From Promethearchaeota archaeon (lineage in GTDB: Archaea > Asgardarchaeota > Lokiarchaeia > Sigyniarchaeales > SOKP01), in assembly GCA_019058135.1 (NCBI GenBank), contig JAHLWE010000032.1:1-6662 (forward strand): a DNA stretch of 6,662 nt. The letters run 5' to 3'. The position numbers and the translations under genes are program-made. Below are positions 1 through 6,517 of the stretch, one piece after another. Position 1 is the stretch's first letter, and every line of letters begins with the position of its first letter. Under the pieces are notes generated by a model. It was not told the origin of the DNA. It ran no database searches and was given only the letters and a program-made list of their open reading frames with translations.

Positions 1-1130
1 TATCCAACATCTTCTTTTTTGATGATTCCTTTTTCAAAACATTCCATGCCAAAAGCTACTGTTGTTCCAGCTGAAATAGTATCCATTCCTAAGTCATCAC
101 AAAGTGTTATGGCTTTAATTATCGCGTACCAATCATTATGACCACAGTTTGACCCTAATGAGTATATATTTTCGATATCCATACTTCCAACTGCTCCTGC
201 CCATAGAGGATGATCCTTAGGAACCCTTGCTAAATGATCACATGCCACTGGGCATTGACTACACGCAACTTTTTTCACAACTAAATTTTCATCAAGCCAC
301 TGTCCTGAGAATTTATCCATTTTATCAAAATAACCTTCTCTAAAATTGTAATTTCCAAGCATTCCCATGTCGTTGTATGAAACCAATCCACTTGGTGTCC
401 CATATTCTCTATATTTAGAAGTAGCTGTTCCAATTGAGCGCTTAACGAAATCTTTTCCTAATTCATAAAACTTTTTTGGGTCTGCAACTTTAATGCTTTT
501 AGTTCCTCTAAAACATATAGCTTTAAGATTTTTTGAGCCCATCACGCAACCCATTCCAGTTCTTCCTGCTTGTCTGTTTCTATCATTTGTAACACATGCA
601 ATTTTAGAAAGTTTTTCTCCTGCTGGTCCAATTCCAGCTACAGAGAGTCTTGAGTCATGAAAATGTTCCTTCAATATCTCATCAGATGTCCAAGCACCCT
701 TTCCCCATAGATCAATCTCCTTACATGGGAGAATTTGGATATCTCCATCATCAAACATGATATATACAGGTTCTTCTGCTTTACCATAAAATACAATTAA
801 GTTGTGACCAGCTCTTCTTGCTTGTTGGGCAATGCTTCCTGAAGATATTGCCATACCGAAAAGTCCAGTAAGGGGGGATTTAGCAAAAAGTCCATATTTA
901 GAACTTGTGGGTAGAAAAGTTCCGGGATATGGTCCAATTGCCCATACTAAAATATTATCAGGACTTAATGGATCAGTACCAGGTTTTAATTCATCCCACA
1001 ATACCTTTGCGCCAAAACCGTATCCACCAATCCAGTTAATGCAAAACTCTTCCGAAATTGAGCCCCTTTCAATTTTGCCCGTATCTAAATGAATATTAAC
1101 TCTTTCTTGTGTATATCCTTCTAAAGTCAT
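1..1130 (-). CDS. Aldehyde ferredoxin oxidoreductase (tungsten pterin family), N-terminal 376 codons, cut by the window edge
   Basis: Bases 1130 down to 1 translate without a stop into 376 residues that I recognise as the aldehyde ferredoxin oxidoreductase (AOR/FOR/WOR) family. These cytoplasmic enzymes oxidise aldehydes to acids at a tungsto-bispterin site and pass electrons through one [4Fe-4S] cluster to ferredoxin. Visible marks: the N-terminal GGYGFGAK segment (about 35-42); KSPLTG (84-89); a GRTGMGCVMGSKNLKAI stretch (190-206) typical of the AFOR N domain; cluster ligands C290, C293 and C297 as CxxCxxxC, close to the Pyrococcus furiosus AOR positions; and a CDDLGMDTISAG stretch (348-359) typical of the pterin-binding part of the C domain. 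The fourth cluster cysteine and about 230 further residues should lie beyond base 1. ATG 1128-1130 fits the family N-terminus; no convincing Shine-Dalgarno precedes it. Substrate cannot be assigned, and W versus Mo is inferred from the family. Family call is very secure. Confidence 0.95.
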   Translation of the reverse strand, partial: MTLEGYTQERVNIHLDTGKIERGSISEEFCINWIGGYGFGAKVLWDELKPGTDPLSPDNILVWAIGPYPGTFLPTSSKYGLFAKSPLTGLFGMAISSGSIAQQARRAGHNLIVFYGKAEEPVYIMFDDGDIQILPCKEIDLWGKGAWTSDEILKEHFHDSRLSVAGIGPAGEKLSKIACVTNDRNRQAGRTGMGCVMGSKNLKAICFRGTKSIKVADPKKFYELGKDFVKRSIGTATSKYREYGTPSGLVSYNDMGMLGNYNFREGYFDKMDKFSGQWLDENLVVKKVACSQCPVACDHLARVPKDHPLWAGAVGSMDIENIYSLGSNCGHNDWYAIIKAITLCDDLGMDTISAGTTVAFGMECFEKGIIKKEDVG

Positions 1131-1175
1131 ATTTCTACACTTTTTTTTACTTTCTTTACAAATGTTATTAACTTA

Positions 1176-1199
1176 GACATTTCTCTATAGAAGAATGTC
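1176..1199. promoter_or_regulatory. 24-bp near-palindrome, candidate operator for the aldehyde oxidoreductase gene
   Basis: The stretch runs from GACATTTCTC to AGAAGAATGTC, and 10 of its 12 symmetrical base pairs match, with mismatches only at 1182/1193 and 1183/1192. It lies 46 bp upstream of the start codon at 1130. A second, wider pair of arms surrounds it: CAAATGT at 1159-1165 and ACATTTG at 1215-1221. Dyads of this size in front of a gene commonly bind dimeric transcription factors. If the TATA-like element near 1223-1230 is the promoter, the dyad begins about at the transcription start, where a bound repressor would block transcription. It could instead form a hairpin in the 5' leader. 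No regulator gene is visible in the window. Confidence 0.5.
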
Positions 1200-1222
1200 G
1201 TATGATAATAATTTACATTTGA

Positions 1223-1230
1223 AATATATA
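1223..1230 (-). promoter_or_regulatory. Possible TATA box for the aldehyde oxidoreductase gene
   Basis: On the minus strand this reads TATATATT, within a TTATTATATATTTC context. An archaeal TATA box here would place the transcription start around base 1200, at the edge of the palindrome, with a leader of about 70 nt. The region is so AT-rich that several other placements are possible, so this is weak. Confidence 0.3.
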
Positions 1231-1350
1231 ATAATTAAGATTTATTGTTAATCATTATTAAATTAAATTAATTTTTACAAAAGACTAATTTGTTAATTAT
1301 ATGGTAAAATCAGATATTTTCTTGCAAACTGTTAATTAATAGGATATATT

Positions 1351-1373
1351 AAGAAAGGAAAATAGAGAAATAA
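1351..1373 (-). terminator. Possible pyrimidine-rich terminator after the Hdr/GltD hybrid gene
   Basis: Directly after the TAA stop (1374-1376) the minus strand reads TTATTTCTCTATTTTCC and then TTTCTT, a T-rich run interrupted by C. Archaeal terminators are often U-rich tracts without a hairpin, and no stem-loop is evident here. The call rests only on composition and position. Confidence 0.25.
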
Positions 1374-4139
1374 TTAATAACGGTATAGCATACCAAGGAA
1401 AGTGATTAAACACATAACTTTAAAATCTATTGCTGGATTTTCATGTAAATAGCAATTAAAGTGAGTTAAACATTTTGGGCAATTAAGAATCATATATTTT
1501 GCTCCAGTTTCAATAGCTTGATTAATTCTCTCGCCTTGTATTTTTTTTGAGTAAATATTGCAAGACAAATTAGCAGCGACACCGCAACAAAGAGCATCCT
1601 CTTTATTGTTTTTCATTTCTACTAATTCGACAAATGGGATTTTATTCAATATTTCACGGGGAGCATCATAAACTTTACTCATTCTGCCAAGTCTACAAGG
1701 ATCATGGTAAGTAACTAAAATTTTATCAGAATTAGGGAGTTTTAAATCATCTAATAATCCTTCTTTTAGAATATACTCACTAATATGATAGACTTCAAAA
1801 TTAAAATCATTATTTTCTTTAAAAAGATCTTTATATACAAATTTCCACATATAATATCCTTCTGCGCAATTACAAATTATAGTTTTTACTCCAGCATTTT
1901 TAAATAAATGCACATTATGTTTTGCAAGTTTTTCGAAAGTATCCATATCACCTGTCCAATAATTATCATGTCCACAACATTTTTCATCCTCTAAAACAAC
2001 AGGAATTATTCCATTTTGATTTAAAATACCTATTACAGTTTTTGGAACTCTTAAATAATCTATTTTATCAGCAGAATCATAAAATGATTGTTTTCCATAA
2101 ACACATTTAAATTTCTGCCCCTTTTCAAGTGATTCTTGTAATAATTCATGAGGTAAATCACAATTAGAACACATATTACATAAAACACATCTATGAGCTT
2201 CTTGAATTGCGTCTTCTTCCGAAAGTCCAATTTCACATTCATTAAAAGATTTTATTCTTTCTTCTACTGGAATTATTGGCATCGCTCTTCTTTGGGTGAC
2301 TTCTATTTGTTTTTTAGGTAGAGCAGCGGGTCTTAAATCTTCTCTAAAGAACCTATCTTCTTTTAGATCAACACTTCTGAGATATCGATCAATTGAAATT
2401 GCTGCTTCGTATCCATTCGCTATTGCTCTAATGACTATTGCCTCACCACCTATTATATCTCCTCCAGCAAAAACACCAGGAATATTTGTCTCTAAAATTA
2501 ATTTATCGATTTGAATACTACCTCTTTTATCAATTGCTAATTTATGTTCAGCAGCTAATACAGGTTCATGGTCAGCTGCCTGACCTATTGCAAGTATTAA
2601 AACATTAACTTTCATTTTGATTTCAGAACCTTCAATGGGAATCGGTCTTCTTCTACCTGAACTATCTGGTTCTCCAAGTTTCATCTGGATGCATTCAACT
2701 TCAGAAAGATTACCATTTTTATCCCCTAAAATTCTTACTGGATTAGTTAAAAATTGAAATTCAATATTCTCTTCTTTTGCCATTTCAATCTCTTCTTTCG
2801 ATGCGGGCATTTCTTTTTCTGATCGTCGATAAATGAGAATTACTTTTTTAGTACCTAATCTCACAGAAGTTCTTGCGGCGTCCATAGCAACATTTCCGCC
2901 ACCTACAACTCCAACTATTTTATCTTTAACTTTCACTTCAAATTTTTTTGAGGTTTTATCTGATAATTTATAATTTTTAAGATATTCTATACCTCCGATA
3001 ACATTTTTAAGATCATCTCCCTCTATTCTCATTCTTCTGCTATGTTGAAGCCCTATTGAAATAAAAATAGCTTCATAGCCCATTTTTTTTAAATCTTCAA
3101 ACGTTAAATTTGGGCCTATTGGTGTATTTGTTTTTATTTCAACACCACTTTTTTCGATATATTCAATTTCATAGTCCAAGATTCTTTGGGGCAAACGGTA
3201 TTCTGGAACCCCGAATCTTAACATTCCTCCCTTAAAAGGTGAAGCTTCAAACACTGTTGGTTTATATCCCTTTTTTGCAAGATAATATGCTGCGGACATA
3301 CCAGATGGTCCTGAACCAATAATTGCTACCTTTTCTTTAGTTTGTTTAGGTGGTATAATATTCTTTAAAGGGGCATTTTTTATTTCCCAGTCAGCAACAA
3401 ATCTTTTTAATGCTTTAATAGCAACGGGTTTATCTATAGTCCCTCGATTACAAACATCTTCACAAAGAGCAGGGCATATTCGACCACATACCCCTGGAAA
3501 GGGAATCCTTTTTCTTATTAAATCAAGTGACTCTTGAAATTTTCCTTCTCTAATAAATGAGATATAACCTTGTATGTCTACACCTGCTGGACACGCTCTT
3601 CTACATGGAGATATTTTATCTATGTACGGAATACAACCAACGAAATATGCAATATCTCCCTTATCAGCAACTTTTAAACCTGTATCATCTAAATAACCGA
3701 GTTTATTCTCGAATTCTATTTGATTATTTGCCATTAAATATGGTAAATTTGCATATAACCTACCATGTGTTGTATATTCCAATTTCTCCTCTTTCAATTT
3801 TTCTGATTCCGTAGCAATCTTCCGAAGATTCAAAATAATGTCGAAAAAATTAACTCCAACATTATCTTTTGACATTGGGCAATATTCTATACATTGACCA
3901 CAAGTTAAACAACTCCAAATATTAGAATTATTAATTATTTCTTCAATTGAAAAATTTGAAAAGTCACTAACGAGTTGTCTTGGATAAAAAAGTCCATATT
4001 GAGAAACTGGACATACATTTACACAACGATTGCAATCATAACAATAATTTGCGGATTTAATTAATTCTGATATCTTTTCAAGATCTTTACTTTCAATTTT
4101 TAAACTTCTTTCTGATGAAATTTCCTCTTTTGCTTTCAT
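1374..4139 (-). CDS. HdrD/GlpC-like CCG iron-sulfur protein with an inserted GltD-type FAD/NAD(P)H oxidoreductase module
   Basis: A 921-residue predicted cytoplasmic redox protein. Order of parts: two [4Fe-4S] motifs of HdrC/GlpC type (C33/36/39/43 and C77/80/83/87, each ending CP); the opening of a CCG domain, YFVGC (C169); then a GltD/NfnB-like module. That module has an iron-sulfur helical part (C179, C183, C218, C222, C226, C230), an FAD-binding GSGPSG (275-280), an NAD(P)-binding GGGNVAMDAART (413-424) with YRRSEKEMPA (437-446) typical of NADPH-type GltD folds, an FAD-contacting GVFAGGD (555-561), and CxxCxxCxxC (C651-C660). The first CCG domain then resumes at about 691 (C721-C722-G723, C758), and a second follows (C815, C851-C852-G853, C887, C890). 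CCG domains bind the non-cubane cluster that reduces disulfides in HdrB/HdrD. A thiol/disulfide or quinone-like acceptor linked to NAD(P)H is inferred; the true substrate is unknown. ATG 4137-4139 leaves a short helical lead before the first cluster; no Shine-Dalgarno is seen. Confidence 0.9.
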   Translation of the reverse strand: MKAKEEISSERSLKIESKDLEKISELIKSANYCYDCNRCVNVCPVSQYGLFYPRQLVSDFSNFSIEEIINNSNIWSCLTCGQCIEYCPMSKDNVGVNFFDIILNLRKIATESEKLKEEKLEYTTHGRLYANLPYLMANNQIEFENKLGYLDDTGLKVADKGDIAYFVGCIPYIDKISPCRRACPAGVDIQGYISFIREGKFQESLDLIRKRIPFPGVCGRICPALCEDVCNRGTIDKPVAIKALKRFVADWEIKNAPLKNIIPPKQTKEKVAIIGSGPSGMSAAYYLAKKGYKPTVFEASPFKGGMLRFGVPEYRLPQRILDYEIEYIEKSGVEIKTNTPIGPNLTFEDLKKMGYEAIFISIGLQHSRRMRIEGDDLKNVIGGIEYLKNYKLSDKTSKKFEVKVKDKIVGVVGGGNVAMDAARTSVRLGTKKVILIYRRSEKEMPASKEEIEMAKEENIEFQFLTNPVRILGDKNGNLSEVECIQMKLGEPDSSGRRRPIPIEGSEIKMKVNVLILAIGQAADHEPVLAAEHKLAIDKRGSIQIDKLILETNIPGVFAGGDIIGGEAIVIRAIANGYEAAISIDRYLRSVDLKEDRFFREDLRPAALPKKQIEVTQRRAMPIIPVEERIKSFNECEIGLSEEDAIQEAHRCVLCNMCSNCDLPHELLQESLEKGQKFKCVYGKQSFYDSADKIDYLRVPKTVIGILNQNGIIPVVLEDEKCCGHDNYWTGDMDTFEKLAKHNVHLFKNAGVKTIICNCAEGYYMWKFVYKDLFKENNDFNFEVYHISEYILKEGLLDDLKLPNSDKILVTYHDPCRLGRMSKVYDAPREILNKIPFVELVEMKNNKEDALCCGVAANLSCNIYSKKIQGERINQAIETGAKYMILNCPKCLTHFNCYLHENPAIDFKVMCLITFLGMLYRY

Positions 4140-4314
4140 TTTAATGAACTTTTTTGCTTTTAATTTTGATTAAATTTGAGGAGTTTATTTACTGATATAC
4201 ATTATTCGTGTTAGTCAATATTGTAAATGAATTTTCAATTTTTAATGTTTATTATTATTTTGTATAACCATCTAACCAGCTTTTATTGAATAAATAAAAT
4301 TAATTAAAGAATTA

Positions 4315-4336
4315 CCTTGAAGATTGAAATCCAAGA
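4315..4336 (-). terminator. Weak stem-loop downstream of the radical SAM gene
   Basis: On the minus strand, 24 nt after the radical SAM stop, TCTTGGA can pair with TTCAAGG around an 8-nt loop (7 pairs, two of them G-T). T-rich sequence follows. It is a possible terminator in the 221-bp gap 4140-4360. That gap otherwise shows only AT-rich sequence and no clear promoter for the downstream Hdr/GltD hybrid gene. Confidence 0.25.
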
Positions 4337-4360
4337 ATATTTTATTTTACCCTTACAAAT

Positions 4361-5848
4361 TTAATGAAGTTCATCACACCATGATTTAAAGAAAGTTCTC
4401 CATTTTTGATTTTGAATTTTATTAAGTAACTTGCCGCCTCTCTCATTTAAATATAGAACTTTATTATATTCAGTGAAATAATCTAGGATCATATCTTCTT
4501 TGGAGTAATCTCTTGAAGGTCTTATCACTGAACTTTTTAATGGGTTCAAATTTTTAATTTTCCAATATTCATCTATAAATTCAATTCCATAATTTTGAAC
4601 ATATTCATTTTTATGTTGATATACAAATGAGTTTGGGTATAATGAATAAAGTGTTGGGCCTATATCAATCAAACTATGAATTGAATCATTATTTATATAA
4701 TTCACAGTTTCAAAAAATGTCTCTCTTGTCTCTCCTGGATAACCTATTAATAGATTTAATCTGCATCTTACTTTAGCGTGCTGTTTGTAAAATTCTATTA
4801 TCTCATAAGTTTTTTTTATATAAGAATTAACATCTTTTATGGATATTTTATTCATTCTAACCAACATTTCTTTGGAAATAGACTCAAGTCCATATCCTAC
4901 AACCATATTTGCTTCCTGAAATTTTTTTAACATCTTTTTACTAAAATAATCGATTCTCGCTTGACAAGAGAACTCCATATCCTCATTTAATTTGTTCTTT
5001 TTTATTAATTCAAGCCATTTATATTTATACTTTAGCGCATTAAAACATTGATCTGAGAAATTAAATCTTTTAACGCCATTTTTTTGAGCAATATTATATA
5101 GTTCCGTAAAAAACAATTTTGCTTTAATATATTCTAAATTTCTAAATCTAAAATTACTACCACAGAAATAACAATTTCCTGGACAACCTCTTGATACAAA
5201 AAGTTCAAAATTCATTTTTGAACTAAAATCGGGATACAAATCTAAATATCCAAGATAGTCTGGGAATGGCAAGGAGTTTATATCTATTGGTTCAGGTATT
5301 ACAACTCTCGTCTTTGGAGTTTTAATTATATTACTATTCCTTAATAAATCTAAAAAAAATCTTTCTCCTTCACCTCTTATTACAAAATCAAACGGTGAAT
5401 TTTGGAATAAAAAATCATTTGGAACTGCAGAAGGATGGTATCCGCCAACAATTATTTTGATGCCTGGTTTTAGTTCCTTTAAAATAGAGGCTATCAATCT
5501 TGTTTGTAAATATGCGGCAGAAGTATAGCAACTTAGCGCAATAAACTCATATTCAAGAAGATCATATTTACTTATAATTTTCTTGAAAAACTTTTTAAAT
5601 TCTTCTTTTTTATATTCGGAAATTTTATATCCGTCAGGATTTAATTCTTCTTCACGTCGGATGTCAATGATCATTGGCATCTTTTTTTTTATTAATTTCC
5701 TCTTCAATAATAAAGCGATTATTTGCAAAGGTCCGAGAGGAAAATTATAATAATAAATAGGTTTTTGATAATCTTCATCAATATTGAAGAAACTTGGAAT
5801 TATCATTACAAACTTAATTGGAGTTTTTTCATATTGATTAGCATTCAT
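4361..5848 (-). CDS. Cobalamin-binding-type radical SAM protein (B12-binding domain + radical SAM), function unknown
   Basis: A 495-residue protein with the layout of the B12-binding-domain radical SAM family, which includes methyltransferases and cyclases acting on lipids, tetrapyrroles and natural products. Residues about 11-195 form the Rossmann-like N-terminal domain: FPLGPLQIIALLL (36-48), then KIIVGGYHPSAVP (131-143) and VIRGEGE (156-162), all typical of this family. The radical SAM cluster ligands are C222, C226 and C229 in CPGNCYFC, with SAM-site and barrel marks GYGLES (318-323) and LLIGYPGET (366-374). The classical cobalamin-ligand motif DxHxxG is not visible, so B12 may bind base-off without histidine, as in many relatives, or not at all. 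Residues from about 395 to 495 are a C-terminal extension I do not recognise. ATG 5846-5848 is preceded, 8 nt away, by AGGAAG, which supports this start. Sampled lines have only about 22-25% G+C, lower than the other genes. Family call is secure; substrate is unknown. Confidence 0.92.
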   Translation of the reverse strand: MNANQYEKTPIKFVMIIPSFFNIDEDYQKPIYYYNFPLGPLQIIALLLKRKLIKKKMPMIIDIRREEELNPDGYKISEYKKEEFKKFFKKIISKYDLLEYEFIALSCYTSAAYLQTRLIASILKELKPGIKIIVGGYHPSAVPNDFLFQNSPFDFVIRGEGERFFLDLLRNSNIIKTPKTRVVIPEPIDINSLPFPDYLGYLDLYPDFSSKMNFELFVSRGCPGNCYFCGSNFRFRNLEYIKAKLFFTELYNIAQKNGVKRFNFSDQCFNALKYKYKWLELIKKNKLNEDMEFSCQARIDYFSKKMLKKFQEANMVVGYGLESISKEMLVRMNKISIKDVNSYIKKTYEIIEFYKQHAKVRCRLNLLIGYPGETRETFFETVNYINNDSIHSLIDIGPTLYSLYPNSFVYQHKNEYVQNYGIEFIDEYWKIKNLNPLKSSVIRPSRDYSKEDMILDYFTEYNKVLYLNERGGKLLNKIQNQKWRTFFKSWCDELH

Positions 5849-5856
5849 AAAATGAT

Positions 5857-5862
5857 CTTCCT
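5857..5862 (-). promoter_or_regulatory. Shine-Dalgarno-like site of the radical SAM gene
   Basis: The minus strand reads AGGAAG with 8 nt before the ATG at 5848. It is the only start in the window with a plausible ribosome binding site, and it supports the chosen start. Confidence 0.5.
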
Positions 5863-5894
5863 AAAATTATATTCTTTATTTTCTATCTTATTTT

Positions 5895-5906
5895 TTATAT
5901 ATAAAA
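5895..5906 (-). promoter_or_regulatory. TATA box of the radical SAM gene
   Basis: The minus strand reads TTTTATATATAA, close to the archaeal TATA consensus, with an A/G-rich AAAGCA just upstream in the BRE position. The usual spacing puts transcription start near 5872, giving a leader of about 24 nt that contains the AGGAAG site. Distances fit well, but the background is very AT-rich. Confidence 0.5.
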
Positions 5907-5958
5907 TGCTTTTTTTCCGAATTTTTTTTTAAAAGTGAATACTCCTAAATCAAAATAA

Positions 5959-5970
5959 TTTTATATAAAT
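5959..5970 (+). promoter_or_regulatory. TATA-like element upstream of the coiled-coil gene (distal candidate)
   Basis: TTTTATATAAAT contains an exact archaeal-type TTTATATA. It would start transcription near 5995 and leave a leader of about 60 nt before the ATG at 6054. The nearer element at 5998-6009 is an alternative. Confidence 0.35.
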
Positions 5971-5994
5971 TATTCAATAAATTCCTTAATCATA

Positions 5995-6020
5995 ACATTT
6001 TAATATAAATCATAAAATGT
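5995..6020. promoter_or_regulatory. Perfect 8-bp inverted repeat over a TATA-like element in the divergent promoter region
   Basis: ACATTTTA (5995-6002) and TAAAATGT (6013-6020) are exact inverted copies separated by 10 bp. They overlap a TATA-like TTTTAATATAAA (5998-6009) that would start transcription near 6032, some 22 nt before the coiled-coil ATG. This could be an operator for the plus-strand gene, or for both divergent genes. AT-rich sequence makes such repeats fairly easy to get by chance. Confidence 0.35.
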
Positions 6021-6053
6021 AATATTAAAATTAAAAATACAGGCTATAATCCT

Positions 6054-6464
6054 ATGTCAATTGAGGAGTTAAGAAATAAAATAGCAGAAAGAGAAAGTGA
6101 GAAGGGTAAGGTTGAAGCTGAGGCATTAACCAAAACTACAGCTGCAGAGTCTGAAATCAATTCTACTTTTGATCCAAAAATCTCAGAATTAAAGGGGCAA
6201 CTAAGTATAGCACAAGAAGAGGTTGAAAATACTCAGAAACTTTTAGGTGAAGTAAGAACTAAACTTGGAAATGCTAAAGAAAATGTTAAAAAAATATCTA
6301 ATGACATAAAAATGAATGAAAGAGAAAAAGCCACTGCATTAAAAGATAAAATTAAAGAAATTCAAGCTGATAAAAAAACAAAATTAAAATATCTAAAATT
6401 GAAAGTAAAGGAACTTTATACTCAAATTAAAGAAATTGAAAAAGAACAAGCTGTTCAACGGTAA
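6054..6464 (+). CDS. Small charged coiled-coil protein, unknown function
   Basis: A 136-residue protein that I cannot place in a family. It is rich in Lys and Glu, contains no Cys, Trp or His, and has no signal peptide or membrane segment, so it should be soluble. Two helical, heptad-like stretches are separated by a break at about S37-P41 (STFDP): roughly 3-36 and 42-134. The longer one carries leucine/isoleucine positions suited to a coiled coil, and the C-terminal third (about 99-130) is a Lys-rich helix, so the chain may dimerise or bind nucleic acid or another helical partner. ATG 6054 opens the frame; only a weak AGG (6041-6043) precedes it. It is divergent from the radical SAM gene and has its own promoter candidates and terminator signals, so it is probably a single-gene transcript. 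Composition and periodic charge support a real gene, but no function can be given. Confidence 0.75.
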   Translation: MSIEELRNKIAERESEKGKVEAEALTKTTAAESEINSTFDPKISELKGQLSIAQEEVENTQKLLGEVRTKLGNAKENVKKISNDIKMNEREKATALKDKIKEIQADKKTKLKYLKLKVKELYTQIKEIEKEQAVQR

Positions 6465-6490
6465 TTCTTTTATGGAAACTATTTAATATT

Positions 6491-6513
6491 TCGATAATCG
6501 TTATTTTTTTTTT
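6491..6513 (+). terminator. Oligo-T terminator after the coiled-coil gene
   Basis: CGATAATCG (6492-6500) is a short palindrome followed by TTA and ten consecutive T (6504-6513), about 40 nt after the stop codon. A long T run of this kind fits archaeal U-tract termination. The small palindrome is probably not a stable hairpin. Confidence 0.5.
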
Positions 6514-6517
6514 AAAT

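Noticed and set aside
846..885. Possible frameshift at the G6 run in the aldehyde oxidoreductase gene
   Set aside because: Translating across the run keeps the family segment KSPLTG in frame, and the frame stays open to base 1.
832..1092. Plus-strand open frame of 86 codons
   Set aside because: It lies entirely antisense to the secure aldehyde oxidoreductase gene and its translation resembles no family; a shadow frame.
1922..2514. Small open frames on both strands within the Hdr/GltD hybrid gene
   Set aside because: All overlap conserved codons of the 921-residue protein and show no independent motifs or start signals.
3557..3814. Plus-strand open frame of 85 codons opposite the CCG/GltD junction
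   Set aside because: Antisense to the C169 and C179-C183 coding region, with low-complexity Leu/Tyr-rich translation; a shadow.
1374..4139. Possibility that the 921-residue protein is an assembly chimera of two genes
   Set aside because: The frame is continuous, and both halves of the first CCG domain are present exactly once on either side of the insert with family-like spacing after excision. A random join would not give this.
4144..4173. Nine-codon plus-strand frame in the gap 4140-4360
   Set aside because: Too short, with no ribosome site; AT-rich sequence gives such frames by chance.
5723..5932. Plus-strand open frame running over the radical SAM start
   Set aside because: Its Ile/Phe-rich translation reflects AT-rich sequence, and it would cover the TATA box and ribosome site of the radical SAM gene.
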